From a virus, in IMG/VR virus record IMGVR_UViG_3300047453_000046, positions 1-41,378 of that record: a DNA stretch of 41,378 nucleotides; one strand, written 5' to 3'. This document shows positions 31,191 through 38,325 of the stretch, in pieces. A program made the position numbers and the translations under genes. A model generated the notes under the pieces. The model made no database searches. It was not told where the DNA came from and was given only the letters and a program-made list of their open reading frames with translations. Position 1 is the first letter of the stretch; every line of letters begins with the position of its first letter.

Positions 31191-31931
31191 TTACCTTTTT
31201 GCTCTACCGACTGGTCCTGTTGATACGTCTACGTTTACGTCTTCGATGTCGCCAACAACTGCGTCAGGTGCACCTACGTCAATTTCATCGGTTCCCATAT
31301 CACCTGATATGTCAACTGCTGGATCAGAAACATCCATGCTGTCAACTCCAACTTCTCCGTCGCCTAAACCTGAATCTACGTCACCGTCAAATGCATCTAC
31401 AACATTACCGCCTGTAATTCCTGCTAATCCTTGATCAAGTTGACCTTTAACAGATACTAGACACTGATTTAATTCTGCAAGTGCTTGACCTGCTGTTTGA
31501 TCAAATGCTTGTGCTTCGTTAACACCGATTTCTGTTTGAACTGAATCGACTAATGCCGGCATTTCTTTGACTAACATATCTGAAACTTCTTCTAACATTT
31601 TTTGTATAGAATCAACCATGTCTTGTGCGGCTAAGATTACTTGTGATCTATTAACTTCTTCGTTTTCTGTAATGATTTTAGTTCTAGGCGCTTCAGGAGC
31701 AATTTTATAATGCTCTCTAAGGGCTTGTTCAACAAACACTAATTTCATGTATGATGGATATTCAGCACCAAAGTTTTTAGATTCTTTTGCTTCAGCAATT
31801 AAACCTTTTACTTTATTATGCATAGTTTGAGTTTGGACTTTGTTTAAGCCCTTAACTTTAAAGTCAACTTCAAAGTTTTCTTTTAAAGCCTTGACTGCAA
31901 CTTCTTGTGTGTTTAAATCATTAAGTTTCAT
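31191..31931 (-). CDS. Acidic-tailed helical protein, probable virion or scaffold factor
   Basis: A 246-residue protein. Residues 1-180 are mainly helical (KLNDLNTQEVAVKALKENFE; then SQVILAAQDMVDSIQKMLEE; then GQALAELNQCLVSVKGQLDQ). Residues about 185-240 form a very acidic, low-complexity Asp/Gly/Val tail ending in basic GRAKR. GQALAELN and its 24-base coding segment recur exactly in the gene at 34630-35604. The pattern of helical body plus acidic tail would suit a scaffold or core protein, but that is inference. The late box lies 34 bases upstream within the end of the preceding gene; CTAGGAATTTAAT serves as ribosome region. Confidence 0.6.
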   Translation of the reverse strand: MKLNDLNTQEVAVKALKENFEVDFKVKGLNKVQTQTMHNKVKGLIAEAKESKNFGAEYPSYMKLVFVEQALREHYKIAPEAPRTKIITENEEVNRSQVILAAQDMVDSIQKMLEEVSDMLVKEMPALVDSVQTEIGVNEAQAFDQTAGQALAELNQCLVSVKGQLDQGLAGITGGNVVDAFDGDVDSGLGDGEVGVDSMDVSDPAVDISGDMGTDEIDVGAPDAVVGDIEDVNVDVSTGPVGRAKR

Positions 31932-31940
31932 ATTAAATTC

Positions 31941-32501
31941 CTAGTAATCTCTCGTAGATATATTGTATTTATCTTGTTCCGCAGAATTTCTGGATTTTTT
32001 ATACCGATTCTTTTTGTGTTCCTCAAAGATTCTACGTTGTTGTTCTTTAGATGTATTTATTAGTCTTTCTAAGTTATACACAATTTGTTTTTTGCGACCC
32101 AAATCATCTTGTAATTTCGTTAATTGAATGAGTCTGTGATCTAATGCATTCTTTTTATTTTTATATCCCCTAGTATGAATAGCAATGTCTAAATTAATAG
32201 ATGCTAACTTTCCGTCTAATTGATATACTTCCGTTGCTCTGTCACTTTGATGATTGTGAGAAAAGACACAGTATGCCATTGCATTTCTTGCATTTATGAA
32301 TTCATATGATTGGTCCCAATTTTTTTCAGTGACATCAAAGATTCCTAATTCATTCAAGTTACGTATTCTATACTTACCAAAGGCCTTAATACCACTGTTA
32401 TCATTGCTAATATAAAGATTTTTTAATTCTTTAATTAGTTCTCCTTTGAACATCTGCTTGATTTTATTACGAGCATCATCTACATTTGTTTTCTTTTTCA
32501 T
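31941..32501 (-). CDS. Basic helical protein, function unknown
   Basis: A 186-residue protein, strongly basic at both ends (MKKKTNVDDARNKIKQMFKG at the front; a KKNRYKKSRN stretch near the end) with a coiled-coil-like segment at about 130-165. A central FGKYRIRNLNELGIF and NARNAMAYCVFSHNH are distinctive. I recall similar proteins beside virion genes in marine T4-like phages. Its ATG overlaps the stop of the preceding gene by four bases (ATGA). The late promoter of the next gene lies within its 3' end. Confidence 0.6.
   Translation of the reverse strand: MKKKTNVDDARNKIKQMFKGELIKELKNLYISNDNSGIKAFGKYRIRNLNELGIFDVTEKNWDQSYEFINARNAMAYCVFSHNHQSDRATEVYQLDGKLASINLDIAIHTRGYKNKKNALDHRLIQLTKLQDDLGRKKQIVYNLERLINTSKEQQRRIFEEHKKNRYKKSRNSAEQDKYNISTRDY
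31966..31973 (-). promoter_or_regulatory. Late promoter box GATAAATA inside the end of the preceding gene
   Basis: GATAAATA, 34 bases upstream of ATG 31931 and within the last ten codons of the 31941-32501 gene. Confidence 0.6.
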
Positions 32502-32932
32502 ACATTCTCCATAAAGTATATATTGTTTAATTCAGGTGTAGTATCTAAAAAGTTTGGTAAGTCTACACTTTCTGTGCCGCATATGATCATAGGTATTTCA
32601 TGGCAATCTTTTATAAGATAACCTAAAGCATCTATGGTGTTATCAAAAACTGAATTGTTCTGTACTTTAAAATCGAACTTCCAATAATGAAAGTCAGTAT
32701 TGTCTATTAAGAATCCAAATGGAGAGTCTTCTGTGTCTGCCTCTATACGATGAGGGTAATGTAATATTTCTGGGTTGCCTCGCAAACTTATGCATTGTAA
32801 TATAGTATCAAAGTTTGCTTGTGAATTTCTTTGAACTTGCCATAACTTATGATTATCTCCCACAGGCTTTGACCTGTTGAGAACATTAGTATGAGTAATG
32901 TCAAACAATGTGTAACAAGTTATGGTTTTCAT
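32498..32932 (-). CDS. Conserved marine T4-like phage protein, function unknown
   Basis: A 144-residue protein starting MKTITCYTLFDITHTNVLNR. Middle pieces are WQVQRNSQANFDTILQCISLR and FGFLIDNTDFHYWKFDFKVQ. I remember this opening from other marine T4-like genomes, without a role. ATG 32932 is five bases after an ACTAAATA box and just downstream of a strong terminator, so it starts its own leaderless transcript leading into the basic helical gene (four-base overlap). Confidence 0.65.
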   Translation of the reverse strand: MKTITCYTLFDITHTNVLNRSKPVGDNHKLWQVQRNSQANFDTILQCISLRGNPEILHYPHRIEADTEDSPFGFLIDNTDFHYWKFDFKVQNNSVFDNTIDALGYLIKDCHEIPMIICGTESVDLPNFLDTTPELNNIYFMENV

Positions 32933-32937
32933 AGTAG

Positions 32938-32945
32938 TATTTAGT
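32938..32945 (-). promoter_or_regulatory. Late box ACTAAATA, leaderless type
   Basis: ACTAAATA followed by five bases (CTACT) and ATG 32932. It begins right after the terminator of the upstream gene. Confidence 0.6.
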
Positions 32946-32949
32946 AGCC

Positions 32950-32980
32950 AAAAAAAAGCCTCTAATAAAAGAGGCTTTTT
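32950..32980 (-). terminator. Strong terminator after the 123-residue virion-like gene
   Basis: A GCCTCT / AGAGGC stem with a six-base loop, extended by A-T pairs on both sides and followed by eight T on the minus strand. It reads as a terminator in both directions. Confidence 0.85.
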
Positions 32981-32998
32981 AATTCTTTAACTAAAAAC

Positions 32999-33370
32999 TT
33001 AGTTAGTGAATGTTGCTGAAGCAGTAACTGTAGACGTTCCACCTGTAGCCGCATCGATTGCTGAAGCCAAAGTAGTTGTGTCCCAAGCGCCAGTAGGATA
33101 TACTGCGATTGCTAAGTTATCTGTTGCATCATTAGTGAACTCATAGATGTAAACAATTGCTTTTTGCTGAATTGTTAACATAGAGATGTTTGCTAATGTT
33201 GTGTTTGCCGCGATATCTGCTAATTCGATATCAAAGAAGTCTAACTTAGGTCCTTGTGGTTGTACTGTTGCACCTGAGTCAACTGCGTTTACTCCTGGGT
33301 TGCTGTATCCAGTTGCGTCTAAACGTAATACTGGATAAAAGTCACCATTTGCTCTTGTAAATTGTGCCAT
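32999..33370 (-). CDS. Conserved small protein, probable virion component
   Basis: A 123-residue, Ala/Thr-rich, beta-type protein starting MAQFTRANGDFYPVLRLDA. Distinctive parts are VQPQGPKLDFFDIELADI and ISMLTIQQKAIVYIYEFT. I recall close relatives in marine T4-like phages, probably virion-associated. It has an isolated transcription unit: a late box about 75 bases upstream, a structured leader with two hairpins, and a strong terminator directly after. AAGGAATAG precedes the ATG. Such an arrangement suggests high, separate expression. The exact role is not known to me. Confidence 0.7.
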   Translation of the reverse strand: MAQFTRANGDFYPVLRLDATGYSNPGVNAVDSGATVQPQGPKLDFFDIELADIAANTTLANISMLTIQQKAIVYIYEFTNDATDNLAIAVYPTGAWDTTTLASAIDAATGGTSTVTASATFTN

Positions 33371-33384
33371 TTTTCTATTCCTTT

Positions 33385-33438
33385 TTAAAAGACTCGTTCC
33401 GAGTCCTGTAGTTTGTTGTCCCTCACCATGAGGTTCAT
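33385..33438 (-). CDS. Possible 17-residue leader micro-ORF
   Basis: ATG 33438 lies five bases after the ACTAAATA box. The frame runs 17 codons (starts MNLMVRDN, ends SERVF) and stops before the ribosome site of the 123-residue gene. Two small hairpins fall within it (CCTCA/TGAGG at 33421-33433; GACTCG/CGAGTC at 33391-33405). There is no ribosome site. It could be a leaderless leader peptide or chance. Confidence 0.25.
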   Translation of the reverse strand: MNLMVRDNKLQDSERVF

Positions 33439-33443
33439 ACTAA

Positions 33444-33451
33444 TATTTAGT
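33444..33451 (-). promoter_or_regulatory. Late box ACTAAATA upstream of the 123-residue virion-like gene
   Basis: ACTAAATA about 73 bases upstream of ATG 33370 and five bases upstream of the micro-ORF ATG 33438. It sits in the intergenic gap after the stop at 33479. Confidence 0.55.
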
Positions 33452-33478
33452 CCTTTGTGAGAAAAATGCGGTGATATA

Positions 33479-34627
33479 TTACTTTGCGGCTAGATTTTGA
33501 GCAGAAAAGCCCATTCTGTTGACAAACTTAAGTCCGTTAGCAACGAACCCTTCATGTGTTTCACTACCATCATCTAAGTATCCTTTAACAGGACTAGACT
33601 CTGCGGCTTTGTCTAATTGATCTACGATGTTTTGTTTTAGATTATACAATGCAATCCAAATCTTAAATGCACCTATAACACCTTCTTTGTGTGTATTAAA
33701 ATGATTAGTAATCTTTTGTCTCATTGAGTCTGTCATTGGACGTTGCTCTACAAATTGTATAAAATCATTATACAAGTTTGATAAGTCTTTTGATACAATC
33801 TTTTTGTTGATGAATACAGTGAACAAAGAGTTAAATGCGTTACGTGCCTGTGGTGCTGAGTTCATAAGAATTCTTACATCATCACCATGCTGTGCAATTG
33901 CTGTTTCTGCTTGTGATTTTAACTTACTAGGCATCTTTATCTTTGGTGTGATTGGCATCTTACTAGGTACGATTGCTACATCACTATTGTTATGTAAGTT
34001 ACCAATTGTACCGTCTAGTGATGATGACTCATCTGTTGTTTCTGCATTGACTGGAATAAATGTATGTACACCTATACCTGCTGTTTTACCTTGTAGCATG
34101 TGGCCAACTTCACTGTCTGCTTTTACTTTGTATGCGATACCATTTGGGTTCATTTTAAATGAGTAGTAACCGTCTTGGTCTTCTAAAGGTTTAGCAAACA
34201 ATAAGTCTCCCCAATAGTAGCCCAATGTTCCTCTATCTGCTTTGTCTAATCCGTCCCAAATACTATCAATGATGTTGTACAAGTCTCCTCGATCAACACC
34301 TCTGTTTTTATCATACTGTCTGAATTCTTGTGGTGAAAAGACTTGTCTTCCTGTACCGTCTTTTTTATTGAACATGTGCTTATCCATGATAGAAAATCTA
34401 CCTTTCTGATCACGTCCAAATATAAGAGCAGGATAACCGTCCCACTTAATTGTAATTGTACCGGGTGTTGCAATAGTTTTTTCCATTGCACTGATTGCTT
34501 GTTTGGCACCCTCAACGTCGCCTAAGAACACCAAATCTTCTGGGTGATCTAAGTGTCCCTTTGCTTCGACTAAGTTGATTTTTTCTAATGTACGTAAAGT
34601 ATTAGATAATGATTCACTGAGGTTCAT
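33479..34627 (-). CDS. Candidate covalent nucleotidyltransferase / ligase-like protein
   Basis: A 382-residue protein. KWDGYPALIFGRD at residues 61-73 matches motif I (KxDG) of ATP-dependent nucleic acid ligases and capping enzymes, with K61 as the would-be nucleophile. GRFSIMDKHMF follows. YYWGDLLF at 137-144 resembles motif III. At the C-terminus HEGFVANGLKFVNR (358-371) resembles motif IV (EGxV) and motif V (Lys367). The order I, III, IV, V is kept, but the gap between III and IV is long and filled by a helical section (about 220-340). I recall related unnamed proteins in marine T4-like phages. Activity (RNA or DNA ligase, or another nucleotidyl transfer) is inference. It lies two bases after the 324-residue gene; a GAGGT site precedes the ATG. 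Confidence 0.55.
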   Translation of the reverse strand: MNLSESLSNTLRTLEKINLVEAKGHLDHPEDLVFLGDVEGAKQAISAMEKTIATPGTITIKWDGYPALIFGRDQKGRFSIMDKHMFNKKDGTGRQVFSPQEFRQYDKNRGVDRGDLYNIIDSIWDGLDKADRGTLGYYWGDLLFAKPLEDQDGYYSFKMNPNGIAYKVKADSEVGHMLQGKTAGIGVHTFIPVNAETTDESSSLDGTIGNLHNNSDVAIVPSKMPITPKIKMPSKLKSQAETAIAQHGDDVRILMNSAPQARNAFNSLFTVFINKKIVSKDLSNLYNDFIQFVEQRPMTDSMRQKITNHFNTHKEGVIGAFKIWIALYNLKQNIVDQLDKAAESSPVKGYLDDGSETHEGFVANGLKFVNRMGFSAQNLAAK

Positions 34628-34629
34628 TG

Positions 34630-35604
34630 TTACCTCGTTTTCAGTGATGGTATTTTTTCTGCTCTAATTGCTGATTGAGTTTTAGATTCTTTGAGTTTTG
34701 ACAGGTCTTGTGCTTTATCCTCTGGACTATAGAAAGGTTTAGGATCCATGAAATACATTTTTGAATACTTCTCTTGCATTCCTTTTGGTAACACCGTACC
34801 AGTAGAATTAACCCACTGTTTTCCGTTATAAGAGGTTTCTTTTCCACCTGCATCTTTAATTGTTACTCCAACAGGTATATTTTGGACTACATTTGCATCA
34901 TTGACCCTTACTTGATTGTTATCAGTTTCTTTTGATTTTAGTTCAGGTTCTTTTGCACCCTTTGCTTGTATTGATTTTTGTATAATTTCTGCGCCGTCTG
35001 CGTTCTTTGGTCCTTTAGGTGTAACACCTACAGTAGAAGTTGCCGCCCAAGCGCCGTCTGCTAACTGTGTTAAAATTTGTCTATCAATGTTTGGCTTAGA
35101 TGGATTTTCTGAATTGTTATACGCATGTTCTAAGTTATCAATAATGTGGTACAATACATCTTTACTTTTTGTATAGTCTACATTCTGCATCCACTGTCCG
35201 AACCAGTCTTTCAAAAAAACACTAAGTAGTCTACCACCTGATGTTTCTACGTCTGTTCCTTGTGATTGTTCGATGATACTTTCAAAGACCCTATTTAATT
35301 CTGCAAGTGCTTGACCATCTGGTTGATCATTTGTTTGATCGACATTCATCTGACTGCTGGGTGGATTAATTAAGCCGGCTCTAAGACCTGAGTCAATTGT
35401 ACTTAATGCATCACTAACGAAATCTCTTACAAAATATTTGTATGCTAATCTATCTAGTTTTGTCAGTCCGCCTTTGAGTCCTAGGCTAGGTGCTGTTGTT
35501 TTAGGTCCGCCTGTACCTCCGGCGCCTTTACCTCGGGATCGTTTGTCTCCAAACATCCAGTCACCTAATTTATTTTCATTGATAATGACTTCATCGAACT
35601 TCAT
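34630..35604 (-). CDS. 324-residue protein, function unknown
   Basis: Starts MKFDEVIINENKLGDWMFGD, then a Gly/Lys-rich linker (KRSRGKGAGGTGGPK), then helices at about 45-180 including KLDRLAYKYFVRDFVSDAL, GQALAELNRVFESIIEQ and LLSVFLKDWFGQWMQNVDY. The last third is low-complexity, Lys-rich and contains PVGVTIKDAGGKETSYNGKQWV, a small beta unit. GQALAELN is shared exactly with the protein at 31191-31931. Tight packing with the ligase-like gene (two bases) and the 80-residue gene (six bases) indicates a common operon beside gp41 and gp61. No function is recognised. Confidence 0.65.
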   Translation of the reverse strand: MKFDEVIINENKLGDWMFGDKRSRGKGAGGTGGPKTTAPSLGLKGGLTKLDRLAYKYFVRDFVSDALSTIDSGLRAGLINPPSSQMNVDQTNDQPDGQALAELNRVFESIIEQSQGTDVETSGGRLLSVFLKDWFGQWMQNVDYTKSKDVLYHIIDNLEHAYNNSENPSKPNIDRQILTQLADGAWAATSTVGVTPKGPKNADGAEIIQKSIQAKGAKEPELKSKETDNNQVRVNDANVVQNIPVGVTIKDAGGKETSYNGKQWVNSTGTVLPKGMQEKYSKMYFMDPKPFYSPEDKAQDLSKLKESKTQSAIRAEKIPSLKTR

Positions 35605-35610
35605 TGATAC

Positions 35611-35853
35611 TTATCCTTGATATTTTTTAATCGTTTTTGAGAAACGATTTTTGTCTCTTCCTCGGATAGCACTTAACAGTTTCTTTTCTAACTGTTCAGC
35701 CTGGACATCATCATAATTACGTTGGATGAATTCGATTAGATTAACCGCACTAGTAATGATATTGTTACCGCGAGACTCAACAATATGTGGGATATCTCGG
35801 TTGCTACCGAAATTTTCTAGTTCTTCTAAAAGGCTTTTAGTTTTTTTCTGCAT
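35611..35853 (-). CDS. 80-residue basic protein, function unknown
   Basis: A small helical, basic protein (MQKKTKSLLEELENFGSNRD; IVESRGNNIITSAVNLIEFIQ; RGRDKNRFSKTIKKYQG). Conserved-looking, as I recall, between the gp41 gene and structural genes in marine T4-like phages. A late-type box lies 19 bases upstream, with AAGGAATT as ribosome site. The gene is too short for a firm family call. Confidence 0.6.
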   Translation of the reverse strand: MQKKTKSLLEELENFGSNRDIPHIVESRGNNIITSAVNLIEFIQRNYDDVQAEQLEKKLLSAIRGRDKNRFSKTIKKYQG

Positions 35854-35872
35854 AAGTATAATTCCTTATTAC

Positions 35873-35880
35873 TATTTAGT
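35873..35880 (-). promoter_or_regulatory. Late-type box ACTAAATA between gp41 and the 80-residue gene
   Basis: ACTAAATA, 19 bases upstream of ATG 35853, in the short gap after the gp41 stop. It would separate the downstream genes from the replication genes. Confidence 0.55.
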
Positions 35881-35901
35881 CAATCGTGACCATTTTGGAT
35901 A

Positions 35902-37317
35902 TTATTTGTCTTTCAAAGTATTCAATAATGACTTCAATTTTGTACTTTGTACATCACCACTGACTCGTTTTTGCTCGGGCTCTACTTGATTTTCAACTAT
36001 TTCATTAGTTTGTCCCACTTGTGATGTAGTTTTAAACTTATCCATGATAGATTGTGCAGATGGTTGTGCTGTGTTGTGAGTTGGTGCATTAGTGCCTGGG
36101 TCTGTGATACGTAATGTTTCTATATCAAATGCTAATTCTACCTTTTGACCTACTCCTGAACTTGATCTTGTCTTCATTAACTGAATCTGATATTGTCCAC
36201 GTTCTCTCATACTACGTGATGTAAAGATACCGAACACATTGTCTGCTGTATTGATCTTACTGATACCACCTGAGATATGACTGTGATCAAATTCTATTTC
36301 TTCGACCGCACTTCTGTTTAACTGTGATGCAGTTACAAAGACTATATCTAATTCTTTTGCCAAGTTACGCAATTCTTCTGATACATACTTGTCTTTAACA
36401 AACAAGTCACTAGGACTTACTTTAGCACTTACAGGCATTAACAAATCCAAATAGTCAACACACATAAAGTCTAGTTTCTTGCCTGTTTGTATTTGTAATT
36501 CTCTTGTGTATGCTCTAAGATCATTGACTGTAGACTGTGCTGGGAAGTATTTAATTTGAAGATTTCCAGATGCTTTTTGTTTCATCTTTACTTTCATTTC
36601 AACGTTATCTAAGTCCTTAAACACTTCTTTAGTTTTAGTGTCAGTCAACATTGAATCTATACGCATTGCTGATAGTTCTTCACTTAACTCTAAAGTTACA
36701 TATATACCTGATAAGCCTTGCTCAACCCAATTGACTGATAGATTTTGCATGAACAATGATTTACCTGAACCCGAACCCCCTGCAAAGATTTGCAGTTCGC
36801 CTTTGTTGAATCCACCATAGAGTTTTTGATCTAAACAGGGCCAGCCTGTAGACGATTGTCCATTGCTTGATTTAAGATGCATAAGACGAGCCCTAGGATC
36901 ATCAAAGTAATCGATACCTAAGTCTCTTTGTAATGATATTTGTACAGCATCTTTGATTAACTTTTCGACAGGATCATAATCACCCTTTTCTAATAAGTCT
37001 GCTGAAGACATGATTGCTCTTTCTAACTCTTGTCTACGAGTAAACGATTCAAACTCAGTCATAAACCATTCATAATGACCCTCATCTAAATCAGCAACTG
37101 GATCAATTGTTTCTCCTGTTGTTGCTTTGATTTGTGTTGAGTCAGGCAATATTTTATATTGATCTGAATGTTCTCTCATAAACTCTGCAACAGGTCGTAG
37201 TCTTCTGTCAAAGTTTTCTGCGTTAAAAATATTAGCAACCCTAACAAACAACTCTGCGTTTGTTATCATCATTCTTAAGAACAATTCTTGTACTTCTATG
37301 TTAAATTCTTTTAGCAA
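35902..37317 (-). CDS. 41: Replicative DNA helicase gp41 (DnaB family)
   Basis: A 471-residue protein, matching T4 gp41 (475). The Walker A loop GGSGSGKS is at 180-187, followed by LFMQNLSVNWVEQGLSGIYVTLELS. Walker B-like LDFMCVDYLDLL lies near 280-290. A later HISGGISKINTADNVFGI segment carries the DnaB-family helicase motif. gp41 is a hexameric 5'-3' helicase that unwinds the fork and pairs with the gp61 primase. Its start overlaps the end of gp61 by 17 bases, so the two are coupled. The C-terminal 60 residues are polar and probably bind partners. Confidence 0.95.
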   Translation of the reverse strand: MLKEFNIEVQELFLRMMITNAELFVRVANIFNAENFDRRLRPVAEFMREHSDQYKILPDSTQIKATTGETIDPVADLDEGHYEWFMTEFESFTRRQELERAIMSSADLLEKGDYDPVEKLIKDAVQISLQRDLGIDYFDDPRARLMHLKSSNGQSSTGWPCLDQKLYGGFNKGELQIFAGGSGSGKSLFMQNLSVNWVEQGLSGIYVTLELSEELSAMRIDSMLTDTKTKEVFKDLDNVEMKVKMKQKASGNLQIKYFPAQSTVNDLRAYTRELQIQTGKKLDFMCVDYLDLLMPVSAKVSPSDLFVKDKYVSEELRNLAKELDIVFVTASQLNRSAVEEIEFDHSHISGGISKINTADNVFGIFTSRSMRERGQYQIQLMKTRSSSGVGQKVELAFDIETLRITDPGTNAPTHNTAQPSAQSIMDKFKTTSQVGQTNEIVENQVEPEQKRVSGDVQSTKLKSLLNTLKDK

Positions 37318-38275
37318 TTTTATTCCTCATAACTTCTACTTTTATTTTGCTGTTTGTAGCAGAGTCTAATATACTTAGTAATGTATTCAGACGACCATAT
37401 TTAATTACGGCATCGTTTGCATCTTTAATGTCTTCTGACCAGTTAGGTAATGACACATCAAAACCTAATTCTAATGCTCTTTCGCATATACCTAATCCTG
37501 TCTGATCCTGATCAGGGACAACAATTACACGTTTACCCAATTTGTTAATTACAGCAACTTGATTGTCATTGATTGTGTCATGTGTCAATGCTAAACCGTT
37601 CATTGAGATAGCATCAAAAATACCTTCAAAGACTAATACGACTTCCCATTCATCCTTCTGTAAGTCAGTACCAAATACATATCCTTGTTGCTGATCATTT
37701 ATGAACTTAGGATTTCTGTCGTCCATAAATCTTATTGTACTACCAACAACTTTATTTTCATATGTATAAGGGATAATTATACCCTGTGCTTGTCTACCCT
37801 CTGCATTAGGACTGACCATAAAAGGATAGTCGTTATGTTGTAGTCCCCTTTTGTTCAAGTAGTCAATGTAGACTTGATGATCTTTATTAGCAGTATAAAT
37901 CAACTCACCTTCTGGCATTGATTGTTCTTTAAATTTAGGCAACTTCTGCTGTTTCTTTTTGTGTAGAATAGATTCTAACAAATCTTTATGTTGTATAGAA
38001 TGTAAAGACCATTTATTAATATCTTGGTCTGGCATATTACACCACGACAAGAAGTTACGTGTACGTTTGCTAATTGCTCTACCTAATTTAAAACCGCACT
38101 TAAAGTTACAGTTAAAACAATGATAGTTCCAATCATCTCCGTCTGCTTTAATTCCCCCTCGCATTCTTTTGTCAGGGTTATGTCCATTATGCTGGCAACA
38201 AGGCGCATTGAATGAAGTCCAACCGCTTTGCGTTTGCTTCTTTTTGCCCGGGACAATCGTAAGTATATCAAACAT
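37301..38275 (-). CDS. 61: DNA primase gp61
   Basis: A 324-residue protein (T4 gp61 is 342). The N-terminal zinc-binding domain shows C26-C27, H29/H32 and C53-xx-C56. The Toprim domain has LVFEGIFDA (EGxxD at 217-221) and VVPDQDQTG (DxD at 255-257), which hold the catalytic metal ions. It makes RNA primers for lagging-strand synthesis, with gp41. A sigma70-type promoter ends seven bases before ATG 38275 and no ribosome site is visible, so early or middle expression from a leaderless message is likely. Upstream is a virion-like gene with a late promoter. Confidence 0.93.
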   Translation of the reverse strand: MFDILTIVPGKKKQTQSGWTSFNAPCCQHNGHNPDKRMRGGIKADGDDWNYHCFNCNFKCGFKLGRAISKRTRNFLSWCNMPDQDINKWSLHSIQHKDLLESILHKKKQQKLPKFKEQSMPEGELIYTANKDHQVYIDYLNKRGLQHNDYPFMVSPNAEGRQAQGIIIPYTYENKVVGSTIRFMDDRNPKFINDQQQGYVFGTDLQKDEWEVVLVFEGIFDAISMNGLALTHDTINDNQVAVINKLGKRVIVVPDQDQTGLGICERALELGFDVSLPNWSEDIKDANDAVIKYGRLNTLLSILDSATNSKIKVEVMRNKIAKRI

Positions 38276-38282
38276 ATCTGAT

Positions 38283-38311
38283 ATTATAGACGAAAATGAG
38301 AGTTAAAACAA
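38283..38311 (-). promoter_or_regulatory. Sigma70-type promoter for gp61-gp41
   Basis: TTGTTT (38311-38306) and a perfect TATAAT (38288-38283) on the minus strand, spacer 17 bases. Only seven bases lie between TATAAT and ATG 38275. The weak -35 would fit a middle promoter needing an activator, although I see no clear MotA box. Confidence 0.55.
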
Positions 38312-38325
38312 GTAAACAGGGTAAC

